Source: Camillea tinctor (lineage: Eukaryota > Ascomycota > Sordariomycetes > Xylariales > Xylariaceae). Taken from it: DNA of 57,344 nucleotides. The position numbers were made by a program, and so were the translations under genes. The first letter of the stretch is position 1, and every line of letters begins with the position of its first letter. Location: positions 1 to 57,344 of the forward strand of contig MU394168.1 in assembly GCA_022578605.1 (NCBI GenBank), read 5' to 3'. Shown here piece by piece: positions 24,203 through 36,376 of the stretch. Under the pieces are notes generated by a model. It searched no databases, was not told where the DNA came from, and worked only from the letters and a program-made list of their open reading frames with translations.

Positions 24203-27200
24203 GCTGGGTGGGTGGTTGTTTTAGAAACCGTCCAGAGTCAATAGATCAACTAAAGGAAGTAAAGTTGGAAAGGGAAGAAGAAAGAAGAGAAAGAAGTGTG
24301 GTCTAGAAGCAAAAGGGGAGCGAAGAGGGGGAGAGACAGGATCTGGAGTCCAGGTCTTTTTTGATATGATATGTATTTGCCCTGATAATAGGCGACGTTT
24401 CGTTATCAAGGTGGCGGAACCTGTATATGCTTGACTTGACTTATTAACTTGACTTGGGTCAAGGAATCCGGTTTAGCTCAAGGATATGCAGACAGGGACT
24501 AAATCTGCAGTGACAGATGGAGTGGTGGGGACAAGAGTCCGGACCAGAAACGCGGATCAGGAACAAGCCAGGGGTGCTTTTCTTGGAATCCTAGACTTTA
24601 ACCTGTCTAGTCTATTCTAGTAGTAGCGTTGAGGTGATGATGGTGTGTGGAGAATGGTATTGTTGAGCGAAGTTGAAGTTGATAGACCGAGGGGGTTGGC
24701 TAGTTTGGGTAATTGCGGAGAGTGAGAAGAAGAAGGAAAAAATAGATATGTACATAAAATACAACTAGAAAGAAGGTGAAGAGAAAATGTTATTGTCTCG
24801 CAAGGATGATGATGTAGTTAGTGTAGTAGTGGTGCAGGTTAGTGTGGTAGTAGTGACGATAATGATAGTAATAAATGGTGGTTGGTGTTTTTTATAAGTG
24901 GTTTTCTTTTTTTTTATGATGCAGAGATCCGGTCTCGCAATTGGATGACGGGAATGACGATGACGTTGAGTACAACAAGAAGTAGAGAGAAAAGGATCGA
25001 ACGAATGAACGAAATATAGACAGACACAGGCGATGAGAAAAACAGGAAGATGTAAATGGAAATGGGAGTTTGAAATGACAGGAGAATGGAAACGGGTAGA
25101 TGTGAATAAGGGATGGGGGGAGTAATCAACAATTATGACCCCATATGAACGGGCGGTTATTATTCTTTTTTTTTCTTTTTCTTTTTTTACTCTCTTCTTT
25201 CTTTCAGTTTTATTTTTATCATTGGACTTTCATCAATGTTTCTCTTTCAAATTTACTCCATCTCAACCAGTCAGGTTAGGAGTTGACGATGAACAAAGTT
25301 CATTCTTTTGGTAAAAAAGGGTTATGGTCAGACCAATAAGAGCTCTTAGCTACTACTGCTAATAACACATACTGCACTCTTACCCGCACGCTTACTTGCC
25401 TACACTTAGACTTTGATATGCACACAATGCCACAGTATGTGTTTCGTTGTAGAGGTACTCGCGTACATAGGGTCCATCGATATATTTACGGTGTATGTGT
25501 ACTCAATCTCTACGGTTCCACGACCGTAACCGCTATGGGTCTTTCTTTCTATTCCGTACGTATGGAGTACGTGCACCTGACTTCTATGTAGAAACTTGTG
25601 ACCTGAAAGGGAATTTACGAGGTAATCATTAGGTTGTTTGTTCTTTCGACTTGTTCTATGCATAGTAGTATAAGCCAAGTACAAACAGGGTAATAACTCT
25701 ATGTGCTACGTGTAACCTACCTTTAGGCGATTTAGCCAGGTTCCATGCTAGTAGTAGTTGTATGTAGCTAATACACTACTACACGGGATGGTTACTTTTA
25801 TCTGCAGGAACACCGTGAACCCCCTTCTCCAGTCAGCGCGTTACGTATCCCAATGATATCCAGTGTAATGCATCCATATACCTGAACAAAAACAAAATGT
25901 GTGCTGGGAGGATTTTCCATTTTCCAGAACAATAAGAATAATGCAATTTCTTTTGCCACGCAGGCCTACCCATGGCATGACGACCACCCGAGCTACGTAC
26001 GATATTGGACCGTTAATAGCCAATTAATCGTATTGTGCTATCGATAAATAAAACTAAACTTCGTTGGCAGACCGATTCGTAATACGAAGCAAAGCATAAA
26101 GTACACAAGTAGAAAAGAAGCGAGAGGGAGGGAGGGATAAAAACTGCGCCTCTCTCATTTTGTTTCGACAAGCGCGCTCGTCCACCACCACTTTTCTTTG
26201 AACCCCCATGCCTCGTGTCCTTTTTCTTTCTTTTTCGTACTCTTTTTCGTCTTGAACCTCAACATACACTAAAAAGGGGGGGCAAGGGGGGTTGCATACG
26301 GCGCAAAGTGCATACATGCGACTACTGCTAGAGTAACTGCTAACCTATGGAAAGTAGGCAGGTAGGCCAAAGGATTGGAAGGGCCAGGGAATCGTGATTA
26401 TCCCGATTGGGTAAGACGAGAAAGCCAGATTTAGCGGGGTTATCTCCATGCAGGGATCAACGTTAACTTTTTAGTATACGTGGTACAGCAGATGCGCAGA
26501 TGCGTAACTGACCGTACCTTACTTGCTTACCACCAGCCTATTAACGGCAGGACGGTTTAGCGTGCATTCGCGGTCCCTATAAGCGGCTAAAGATGCAAAG
26601 ACCAGCCACTGCGCTTTTGAGCTTTTGATAGCCCATAGTCCTCTCTACTACCTGTACTACCTTCCATCTCGCTCATAGATCCCCCGCCTTGTCGTATCGT
26701 ATCCATTCCATCCTTTCATATTCTTTTTTTTTTCATCTTTCTGTTTTGTGTCCTCCCTCTCTTCTCCCCTCTTCCTCTCTCTCCACCTTTTTACTCTTCA
26801 TAATGTAGATCCAGACCTGACGAAAGCCCATCGTTGATCATCATTCTATCCAATAAACAAATACCGTAGATACTTACCACACTACATACGGAAGGTTACA
26901 TCCAGTATAGTATCAACCAACTTTAGATATCGAGAACCCCTAAATTGGCACGTTCATATTGACGATTCTCTTTTCCTGGGGATTCACAAGTTCGTCCCTA
27001 GGTATGGTTCTTCCCCCAGAATAAACGTCGGTTTATTAGATAGATCTGCGACTCGGAACGCCACAGGTCAGGGAAAATCCCCGTGCCCTATATGCAAGAC
27101 CTGCTCGAGGTGGAATAGTCCCCGTTGTGTGATCGTAATAACCCCTCAAGCCCCTTTTATCCCCTAGCACTTAGCTCAACACCATCGCTAGGTCTGCCAT

Positions 27201-29164
27201 ATCTAACAGAGTGAAAGGAAAAAAAACCTCCAGGGATCATGAGATAGTAAGCGGACCGATGCTGCACACTGTCATGTAAAGATGTGATTAATTTACATTA
27301 TGTAAATTCACGCGCCAAAATCCACCCGGCGTCTTGAAACGGACGCATCAGATTTCGAATGAAGGATACCAACGATCCATCATTGGCATGCCCAGAGGCG
27401 AATTCTAGAACGAAGACAGCTTTCTTCGTGTCATGTCCAAACCCCACATCGCAAGGATTTCGAACATAGAAGAGCAAACCATACTAAGTATCCCCAAAGC
27501 AGATAATACCTACATGCATGCATTGCAAAGCATCTTCAGACCTGGGTCTTTGGGCAATCCCGAATCTGGGGCTATTCAGCTAAACTCCTATTATCTGGAA
27601 GAACCATCCCAACGTCGATGCCAAGCACGGTCGAGACTCGACCAAGTCAAACTGCTAAAGGCGTCGCTTAATTCTAGCGCCCATAACGGGAGATGTTCGC
27701 GTGGATTTTCTTGACCAGTGTAAGTGGATAGGCTATACTTGATCCCTGTAGAGAGCCTCAAAGTTGGATTCACCATACGGTAGGGTAGTAGGTATATAAC
27801 GGAATCCAGTCCCTTCTTACCACCAGGGGCCGAAAATGGCTTACAACGCGGAATAGCGAATAGCATATGCAGTTTTATGCAAACCGCACAGTCATGCTAT
27901 CCCTCACGTACTGCTCATATTGTGTCTGTTCGTCTTCTAAGACGACTAGCAATGTTATGTGCGGGCCGATGATTCTAATAATGGGTCCCCCACAAATCAG
28001 CGGCGATTGGCTTACCTGCATCCCTCAGCGTCACGAACGAGAACCAACGGGGTAAGACGATAGGGTTGGAGTGTCTTGTTTCGTCCCATCGGCGTCTTGG
28101 AAATCCATCTAAGCCTCCCGCGTAGCCCCAGATCCGAGAGAGGCACACCAAGTAGAGAGAACGGAAACAAATGCAAGAAGCAGCCACTGCCGAAGCCCAA
28201 ACCGTTTCAGCCTCAACATACCCTTCGCCAATCGTCGATCAGGTATCGCATCTCTCACCGGATTACCAACCCGTACGGGTCCTTGCGTTTGTTCCACTTT
28301 CACCGCCGACGTCATAAAAAGCTCAGCAGCTCTCCGTATTAAGAAGTGATGCGGCTCGCGTGTTTGGTTCAACCGTCATATCTAGGTATCTAACCTGGTA
28401 TGTATATATGTACATGATCTCATTTAGGTACACGGTATATTCACCGGATTGCGTACGTAAGATGGTCCAGCGCATGTTCCATCTGAATACAGAAGGGACA
28501 CAAACATACGCGTCAATGGTATAAGATATCCCCTTTCGGGATCATCGATGTTCATCACGGTTAGCACGACGAGCCGAGATGTCTCCAAATATCGTTGACT
28601 TTCCAATCTAGTCCCGGTGCCGTAATTACGTGATACGGAAGAGGGACGGTTTTATTGAGCGTCCCGGTAGCATTGCTGCTCAACTCTTTACCTCCTTGCC
28701 GTATGTTCACGACAGATCTAAGCGGATATCAACAATATCCTCTACCCTCTTCTTTTATTCTCTACTTCGATCTCAACCAAGTCTTACGTTTGGGGCGAAG
28801 AGCTCGCATAACACCAACCCTCATACGAACGTTGCAGTTTCTCTCTATACACTTGCAGTGATCTAAGGATATCTTAGGATATTCTTATGAGTGATAATTA
28901 TTCTCAATTACTAGCATATATAAAGCAAGATTTTGATGGAGGCTGGACGCGTTCTAGTGCCCGGGAATGGTAAGCATCCCCTAGGAGAACATGAGATCGC
29001 GAAGAGGGTGTGGTAGGTAGTCCGACATAATTGTCTCAACCGACCTAGAAGTATAATATCGAAGTGAATATAGCGACGCAACAACACACTCAACCCATCA
29101 GCCCAACTTTCTCTCCCCTAAGAGACCCCATTCAATTCTAGATTGTCAACGGTAGTTGAAACCA
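24203..29164. other. Five-kilobase stretch without recognisable genes
   Basis: Contains the BAR-gene promoter at its left end. Plus-strand pyrimidine tracts occur at about 25155-25205 and 26700-26806. The second looks like the leader of a fungal gene, but the ATG just after it is followed at once by TAG and no conserved frame follows. Frames at 25406-25684, 26054-26317, 27433-27714, 27591-27866 and 28076-28342 are unrecognised and mostly overlap on opposite strands. The region could hold a non-coding transcript, a very divergent gene or decayed DNA. Confidence 0.45.
26700..26806 (+). promoter_or_regulatory. Long CT-rich tract, possible transcript leader without a gene
   Basis: About 107 bases composed nearly only of C and T, ending in TTTACTCTTCATA before an ATG-TAG. 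Similar tracts precede the E2 gene (53245-53330) and the succinyl-CoA ligase gene (43676-43735) in this window. That suggests a plus-strand start site, but no coding frame is recognised downstream. Confidence 0.3.
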
Positions 29165-29917
29165 TCAAGTCTCCTTTCCAAACTCCGGGAATCGTGGAGC
29201 AGACTGCTCAAGGTCGCATGAGAATCGCACCAAGTAATCACTATCGGTTCCAGACTGGTGCACAACGATGCCGCTGGGGCTCGTGATTGTGAAATTGAAG
29301 GAGCCAATCCCCAGGCCGTTTCCGAACACGACACGCAATGGATAGTACTGGCCGCCAGTCAGCTGGCTCTCGAAGCTTTTGGAGCCCAGCTTCGTACCAT
29401 TGTCGAATGCCCAGAATGCCTTAGCGTTGGCATTCTCGTCGGTCCACCCAGTGTATGCAGGCTCACCGAGCCAGACGTAGACGCCATCGTCCACGCCCGA
29501 TACGTTAAACTGCCACGCGCCACTCTCACACGCGTATAAATACGCATGATGGTTCAGTGCGAAGTACGTGGCGTTGAGATCGGCCGAGGATCCGTACACG
29601 GGGACGACACCGTTTGTACCATCACTGATCCGGCCGCCGATCGTGTCGGTTACGCCCGTGTACACGGGCTCCTTAGTCTTGAACGACTCAGGGCTGAAGC
29701 CCGGGTAGTCACCGTTGCCCGTATTGCGGAGCGGGTTCGAGTAGTACGCCCAGTCCCATCCTGCGTTGAGGCAGTGAAGGGGCTTGGCGCAGCTGGGAGG
29801 GCAGAGGTCCCCAGGGTACGGCACCGGCACCTCAGGGTATGGCATGGCAGCACCGTTAATGCTTGGTGCATAGGCGGTGGCCAGAAGGAGGGTGAGGCTC
29901 TGGATAGTGCTCTTCAT
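29165..29917 (-). CDS. Secreted GLEYA-domain (adhesin-like lectin) protein
   Basis: Single-exon minus-strand gene for 250 residues. A signal peptide covers about residues 1-22 (LTLLLATAYAPSINGA). After a Pro/Cys-rich linker (DLCPPSCAKPLHCL) the protein opens a GLEYA/PA14-like beta-sandwich at about residues 55-235. The diagnostic segment is VWLGEPAYTGWTDENANA (148-165), followed by YYPLRVVFGNGLGIGSFNFTI. Sequons NAT, NVS, NGT and NFT suggest glycosylation. GLEYA domains occur in fungal adhesins that bind glycans. Here the domain stands alone, without the long Ser/Thr stalk or GPI signal of flocculins, so the product may be a soluble secreted lectin. Ligand unknown. Confidence 0.85.
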   Translation of the reverse strand: MKSTIQSLTLLLATAYAPSINGAAMPYPEVPVPYPGDLCPPSCAKPLHCLNAGWDWAYYSNPLRNTGNGDYPGFSPESFKTKEPVYTGVTDTIGGRISDGTNGVVPVYGSSADLNATYFALNHHAYLYACESGAWQFNVSGVDDGVYVWLGEPAYTGWTDENANAKAFWAFDNGTKLGSKSFESQLTGGQYYPLRVVFGNGLGIGSFNFTITSPSGIVVHQSGTDSDYLVRFSCDLEQSAPRFPEFGKET

Positions 29918-32008
29918 TTTAGATGGGTACTGAACGTATGTTCGAAATGGAGTAGAAGCTTGAGTGGAAGATGAGATGATTGTGAGTGCGATGATGGAAT
30001 TAACTTCTGAACAAGTTGCGAGTGTCGTTGTCTCCCTTTGTATGTTCGAAGGTGAGCTCTACATCCCGTTTACCTCATCTCCTAAGTCACGACCAACGCC
30101 GATTGCTTGATGCCAGCATCATCAGAGTTCCCAAGAGAGCGATTTGCGGAATATTGATGCTCTACGTAGTTCATTGATCTGTACAGATTCGATAGTCACG
30201 GCTGGATTGGGAATGAGTCCTACATGAAAATGGCACGATAAGATCGTGAATATTGGCCTTCAGCTGTAGAATGTTTGAGACTATCTTCATCTCAACCTCT
30301 TCCAAAATGATGAGCCAATAACCAGATCACAGCTACCTATCCTTTTTTTCAGTGTAGTGCTTGATACGGTTCGACAACAATATATCCTGTCATTATCAAT
30401 ATATAACACAAGGTGTCGACGGTCGATTGTCGATCTGCGCCAGTCGCGGATGTTGACGCAGTTCTGTAGCGAGCTGAATGTATGCAATGCTGTTGCCGTT
30501 TATGTCAGCTATCCAACCTACTTAGGAGAATCAACCCCCTCAATGACTGAAGGCGCACGCTGCATCAAAGCAATACATATCGACGATTTTAGGTTCCATG
30601 TTATGTTCTGGGAAAGTCTTTAGGTAATGACATATCCAAAATGGTTCTCTTCGTGAACCCTCCTTATTGCTATTGTCTACTACATAATGGTGAAAGTGGT
30701 AAGTGCCCTTTCCCATACGAACAAGGCTCTGCTATCTGATGCCGCCGAGGCTCTCAAATCGGCGAGGCATCGGCGATCATTCTCATTTTATGAGATTTAG
30801 ACCATGTCCCAGCGACTAGGTGAAGTAATATGTTACATATCATAAGATGCTGGTGACTTGAACGATGTGTTAGATTCATCTACATTTCAATGTTGTCGTT
30901 CACGGCGGTAGCTCGCGCAGCATTATGTGATGCATTCTGGTGGTACGTACTGTCTATCCTATGCACACTAGAAAGGCAGTATTCAAAAAGGAATATTCCT
31001 TAATGCAATAGACTCCCATTGAGCGCAACCAATAATCAATAACTATAGAAGTTCTTAGATAGAATCTAGCCAAAGAAGTCTAACCTAAGTTGGACAACTT
31101 GTTTTGGATCCCTACTTAACACAAAAGCAATCATGGTAATGTATTATCCATACCCATTAATATTCTCCCAATCTCCGTTGGTTTGATCTTGGCTCGAACG
31201 CCAATCAGCAAATGTTACAAGCCATATCTCGTCTCTATAGTGTTTTATCAGTATCTTCCTTTGGGGTCTTAAGAACCCAGCTAGCGACGGGCCAAGAGTC
31301 AACTTCCCAAAAGGTTTCCCGATACTATCATATAGGATGCCCGGTTCATGCGGAGAAGATTTACATGTGCCTTGCCTAGGTATCTGTCCATCTTGCCTAT
31401 CTTGCCGAGCCCGCCACCGAGGCGTACAGGGAAAGAATTCGACCTGAATACTGAGCATGAGAGAAGCCCTACTTGCTCATCCCAAAGTACGCCAAGGCGT
31501 TAATCCTGACCGTGGAGATGTGGGACGGATCCGATAGCCCTGTGCTTTCCTTCCCCACGTGCCAATGGGATTCGTATCTTGAGCGTCTGAGCAGCACATC
31601 GCCAAGGCCGGTATCTCGCGTTACCTGGCTGATTGGGTTAAGTTGGAAATAGTAGTCATGCTTGGTGACGATAGGTCCTTACTTATACCCATTACGTGAG
31701 AAATCACCAGCCAGGACAACGCTGCTGCACTGTACCGCCAACTCCGCTGTGGTGACCTGGACGAACAACAACTCCGGAATTGCCATTGGGAAGCTCGGTA
31801 TGCATCTAGACCTCTCTGCCAAGCTACGATAGCTCTCGCCTTGGACAAACCCTGGTGTGTGAGGGAAAGAGAGAGGCTGGGTTTATTTTAAGTTCGCTGT
31901 CGCTCCGTCGCGCGAGCAGACTCGGGGGCAGAGCTTTTACTTGCAACTCTTGGCTAGTGGACAGTCTTTTGAATCACCAATTGACAGTCCCGGTTCGTCC
32001 GTATTGCA
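29918..32008. other. Spacer with one doubtful open frame
   Basis: Includes the GLEYA gene promoter and the region upstream of the 5'-nucleotidase gene. Apart from the doubtful frame at 31144-31458 (listed separately), short frames at 30287-30487, 30357-30623 and 31621-31848 are unrecognised. Confidence 0.45.
31144..31458 (-). CDS. Doubtful 104-residue hypothetical ORF
   Basis: ATG-started open frame with a mixed, protein-like composition, including FGKLTLGPSLAGFLRPQRK and YRDEIWLVTFADW. I recognise no domain and find no signal peptide or clear adjoining exon. It could be a fragment of a larger decayed gene, a lineage-specific protein or chance. Confidence 0.2.
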   Translation of the reverse strand: MLSIQVEFFPCTPRWRARQDRQDGQIPRQGTCKSSPHEPGILYDSIGKPFGKLTLGPSLAGFLRPQRKILIKHYRDEIWLVTFADWRSSQDQTNGDWENINGYG

Positions 32009-33865
32009 ATGGTCTGCGCGACACTACTCTCTCTCGCCGCCGCAGTGGCCACCGGCCTTACCGGGTTCGCATCGGCCGAGGATTCATTGTATAGCAGGCG
32101 CGCGACAAAGAGATTCATCGACGCCGATGGCAATTACAACATATCCTTCTACCATGTCAACGACGTCCATGCGCACCTGGACCAATTCTCCTCCTCCGGC
32201 ACCGACTGCACTAACCCGTCGCGGGGTTGCTACGGAGGCTATGCGCGCATCAAGACGGTAATCGAGGAGACGAGGCCGTCGCACCCGGATAGCCTGTGGC
32301 TCAACGTTGGTGATGAATTCCAGGGCACGCTGTTCTACACATTCTATGGCGGGGAGAAGATCGCCGAGACGCTCAACCAGCTAGAGTTCGACGCCATGAC
32401 GCTGGGCAACCATGAGTTCGACGGCGGCGACGACCAGCTGGGGGACTTCCTCGAGAACCTCACGTTCCCCATCGTGTCGGCCAACATCGTCTCGGACCAC
32501 GCTAAGCTCAACGCCAGCATCAAGCCGTACCACATCTTCGAGGACTACGGCCTCGCCGTCGTCGGCGTCACCACCGACACCGTGCCCAACATCAGCAAGC
32601 CCGGCGAGGGCACCATCTTCACCGACGTCGTGGCCGCCGTGCAGCGCGCCGTCGACGAGATCTACGCTACCACCAACGTCACCCGCATCGCAGCGATCAC
32701 GCACATCGGGTACGAGGAAGACCAGCGTCTCGCGCGCGAGACAACGGGCTTGCACCTGATCATGGGGGGGCACTCGCACACGCTACTGGGCGACATGGAG
32801 GATGCCGAGGGCCCCTATCCCACCATCGAGACCAACGCCGACGGCGACGAGGTGTTCATCGTGACCGCGTACCGGTGGGGCGAGTACCTCGGCTACATCG
32901 ACGTCACGTACGACGCCGACGGCAAGATCCTGGCGTACCACGGCGCGCCCATCCACATGACCAACACCACAGCCCAGGACGCCGAGCTGCAGGCGCAGAT
33001 CGAGGAGTGGAGGGTCCCGTTCGAGGCCTTCGCCGCGGAGGAGGTGGGCACTTCGAACGTGGTGCTCGACCAATCGACGTGCCAGAGGCAGGAGTGTACG
33101 CTGGGGGACTTTGTCGCGGAGTGAGTAGATTCCCCCCTTTTATTCCCCATCACCCGTATCGCTAACCCACCGCCCCCCCGCAGCGCGATCCTCCAATACC
33201 GCCTCGACAGCAACAGCAACACCACGGCGGCGCTCAGCCTCGTCAACGCGGGCGGCATCCGGGCCACCATCGACGCGGGGCCCATCACGCGCGGGGAAGT
33301 GCTCACGTCGTTCCCCTTCGGCAACGCCGTCGTGGAGCTGTCCTACACGGGCGCGGAGCTGCGGCGGATCTTCGAGGGCCTCGTCAGCGGCGTCAACCAG
33401 GCCAACGGCCAGCGCGTCTCGAGCTTCTTCCAGGTCGGCCGCGGCGCGACGGTCACGTACGACCCGGCGCGCGAGGCGGGGTCGCGGCTGGTGCGTTTGG
33501 AGGTCGGCGGGCAGGAGGTGGGCGGTAGCGAGGAGGAGAGCTACACGCTGGTCACGATCGATTTCATCGCTGGCGGCGGCGATAACATACTGCTCCCGGT
33601 GGACGATGCGGTTGCGCTCGACGCGGTGGACGAGGTGCTCGTGAGGTACATCCAGCAGGTTAGCCCGGTGGATGTACAGCTCGAAGGCCGCATTGTGGCG
33701 GTTAATGGGACGGGGAGTGCTAATGCTACGGCTACGGCGAGTACGAGTGGTGCGGCGGCGACGGCGACGGGGTCAGAGACGAGTGGTGCTGTGAGGTCTT
33801 TGGCTACTGCTACGACTGTTGTTGCGTGCGTGGTAGCTGCATGGACTATTGCAGCGGTGCTGTGA
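32009..33865 (+). CDS. Secreted/GPI-type 5'-nucleotidase family metallophosphoesterase
   Basis: Two exons: 32009-33120 and 33184-33865, joined within an Asp codon (GA|C), giving 597 residues. The family hydrolyses extracellular nucleotides or related phosphate esters with two metal ions. A signal peptide spans about residues 1-23. The metal-binding motifs are in order: Asp52-x-His54 (HVNDVHAHL), NVGDEFQGT (99-107), GNHEFD (133-138) and GGHSHT (253-258). The C-terminal 5'-nucleotidase domain follows, with LVNAGGIRATIDAGPIT, NAVVELSYTGAELRRIFEG and a substrate-site-like SFFQVGRG. The end is Ala/Thr/Ser-rich and closes with a hydrophobic segment (VVACVVAAWTIAAVL), suggesting a GPI anchor, as in animal CD73. 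Exact substrate (AMP, UDP-sugar or other) is undetermined. Confidence 0.92.
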
Positions 33866-34346
33866 TACCTATCTTATTTATTTACGACTATATGGGTTCA
33901 TGAATAGGTTTATACAAGTACACTGCTAAGATGGTCAAGGAATGGTCAGAGTATGAGGAAAGTCAGGTATATTGTATTACTACTAAGAAAAGCCTGATGA
34001 ATATAATAACAATAACGCTGAAATTGTATTCGTAGTTTTGGATATCTCTTGTGGGTATCTAAGCGCCAAATGCTCAACAAGCAATAGGGGTATCAGTATA
34101 TAATGAAACAGCAGTATACAATCCATAATACAAAACTCCGTACTGAGACAAAACAATCTTCAACCTCTGCCCCTTTCTTAGCTGCGGTGACAGTGGTTGT
34201 TTTTCTTTCTTTTTTTTTGTTGGGGCGATACAGTAAGAGAGAGAGAGGGTGTGCGAAGTGTGAGTTTGTAGGTGTGTAGGTGCGTGGGCGTTGAGAGTGT
34301 GTATAAGCCTCAACTTCGCCCCCTCTCTCTCACCTTCATCCCCTTT
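33866..34346. other. Convergent spacer
   Basis: 3' regions of the 5'-nucleotidase gene (plus) and the zinc-cluster gene (minus), with a GAGAGAGAGG tract near 34232. No coding signal. Confidence 0.5.
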
Positions 34347-35129
34347 TCACACTTTTCTTCTCCTTTTCGCGAACTGCCGCTCCATCCCATCCCCCACGTT
34401 GCACCGCTTCATGCCTACGTGCGCTTCCGAGCAGCGCGCGCACCGCAGGTCACGGCCCCACTCGCGAAACCGCATCACCCGGCAGGTTTTGCCCGCCCGC
34501 GCGCATGGCTGGCACGGCCCGTTGGGATTGTCCATCCCCGTATCCGGGTGCCGCATCTTGGCTGCCAGGATCTTCTCGTTGGTGTGCCCGCTGCACTTCT
34601 TCTTCGGGGCGGACGATGATGAAGATGGGACTGCGGGACTTGAACCTGGAGCCTGCGAATGCTGGGTGTTTTGGGGCCGGGAACTCGTGAGTGGAGTTCT
34701 TTTTGCTTTTCGTTGTTGCAGCACGCGGTTGATGGGCTGGAATCCTGGGAGGGGATGATTTTGCGGTGATTTTGGCCGCGGTTGGGGTTCTGGAGAGGCT
34801 TGCTCCTCTTTCTGCTCCTGTTGTTGGATATCAGGAGACGGTTGGTGGCGACGCTGCTGCTGTGGTGTTAGTGATGTTGATCCTGAAGGCGAACTGTTGA
34901 TACTAACGAGCATAGCAAGTCCTCGGGCTGCACATAGCTCCTGGGCGGAGTATCTCTCATATTCCATGTGCCGAACTCCAGCACATGCAATATCCCGTAG
35001 GGTATTTTGTGTTGGGCTGGCCGTCAGCTCAGGGGCGGTACCCATCCCCCCAACAACTGACCAAAAATCTCTTTGTGAAACTGGGCCATTAAGCCCGGAT
35101 GGAGTTGAGGACTGTAGAGCTGAAGTCAT
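34347..35129 (-). CDS. Small protein with C-terminal variant zinc-cluster (six-Cys) motif
   Basis: Single-exon minus-strand frame, 260 residues from the Met at 35129; the frame is open for 65 more codons upstream, but those look like translated untranslated DNA. The N-terminal two thirds are low-complexity (Gln-, Pro- and Ser-rich: QQQRRHQPSPDIQQQEQ). The C-terminus carries six cysteines, 206, 209, 216, 230, 233 and 243, spaced C-x2-C-x6-C-x13-C-x2-C-x9-C. This resembles the fungal Zn2Cys6 DNA-binding cluster but with longer loops, and it sits at the C-terminus instead of the usual N-terminus. A basic tail (FAKRRRKV) may be a nuclear signal. A role in DNA binding is inferred only. Confidence 0.6.
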   Translation of the reverse strand: MTSALQSSTPSGLNGPVSQRDFWSVVGGMGTAPELTASPTQNTLRDIACAGVRHMEYERYSAQELCAARGLAMLVSINSSPSGSTSLTPQQQRRHQPSPDIQQQEQKEEQASPEPQPRPKSPQNHPLPGFQPINRVLQQRKAKRTPLTSSRPQNTQHSQAPGSSPAVPSSSSSAPKKKCSGHTNEKILAAKMRHPDTGMDNPNGPCQPCARAGKTCRVMRFREWGRDLRCARCSEAHVGMKRCNVGDGMERQFAKRRRKV

Positions 35130-36376
35130 CGTATCTACTTCGGTCCGGAATATGTATGGATAGGAGAATATTAAGGTAAGGGGGTGATAACAATCAGAGA
35201 TGACAATGATACTACCGGTGGTATGAATATAATATCGATATTGATACTGTAGTGTACAGCTCAATAATTTGGTAGGGGCAGCGGTATTGAGATGAAGATA
35301 TCTGGTATGAATCACGATTTGCAATGCTGTCCTGGAAAGGCATTGGGGGGAGAACCAAGTATTTATATGCCCTCTCTCATACCCTTCTCCGACTTCAGAT
35401 GTTTAAGTTTAGGTCGGCGCCATTTCAAGACAGGAAACAGTCATCTGGATACTTTGATACAAACCTTCAGGACCGATTATTTCCCTCTCCATTCACAAGT
35501 CCATGCGATTCTAGCCAGAAGCTGAATGTACTTTTCCTCATACCTTTACGCCACCAGGTTCCTATAACCTACTTCGAGCAAGAAGAGATAGATCAAAGTT
35601 CATCAACTGTCTTTCCCTTTCAGGAGTTATCATGCTCTCCAGGCTAGAAACCCTATGGGGGGGAGGACCCGTCTCTGAACCGGGCCTGGAGTGCCACTTT
35701 ATTTACAAGCCGGGTACCCCAAGTTCATAATATCGTAGATCAATAGTATAGTGTCAATACTTAGATAGTACATGCTATATGAGATGAGATATGTTTTGAC
35801 TAGAAGGTGCTTTGAAGCCTATTTTGCACGAAAGTGAGCACGCAACACGCCATATTATACGATGTGTGGGAATGCCATCTACCCATCCTGAAAGAAAAAG
35901 ACAAAATAACGCCATTACCCTAACCAATACTCTATGTTCAAACTCAACTACATTGACCCACATGCGCCTGTTTCCCCGTTCATGTTGTATCCTTGACTAT
36001 TGGGTGCTGGTGAGCTGCGGGTGATACCTACTATTCGAAGAGGTTTCTCGGTGGAAAAGCCTCTTTGGTGACTATTCTTTGGGTTATGAGTCCTACCATC
36101 TTGCCCCCTCTTTTGTGTTCATGTTCATTTGCTCCTTTGTATATACACAATGTAGAATGTTAGGAGGTAAGCGAACATTGAAGTTGGGAAGCGGTTTCTG
36201 GGTAGAAGCCAAGCCGTTGCAACCAATCGTCATTCTAGTAGAACCTACTCATCATCCCCCTTTTCAAACTGCCACTGCCCGTTTCTCTCCTCTCTCCATT
36301 CCCTCTTCCACTTTCTCACCCTTGTCTCTCTTTCCCTCCTTTCTACTTTTCCCTCTGTCCCTCATTCCCTCATTCT

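Noticed and set aside
35130..35324. 65-residue N-terminal extension of the zinc-cluster protein
   Set aside because: Low-quality composition typical of AT-rich untranslated DNA; the inner Met begins a more protein-like sequence.
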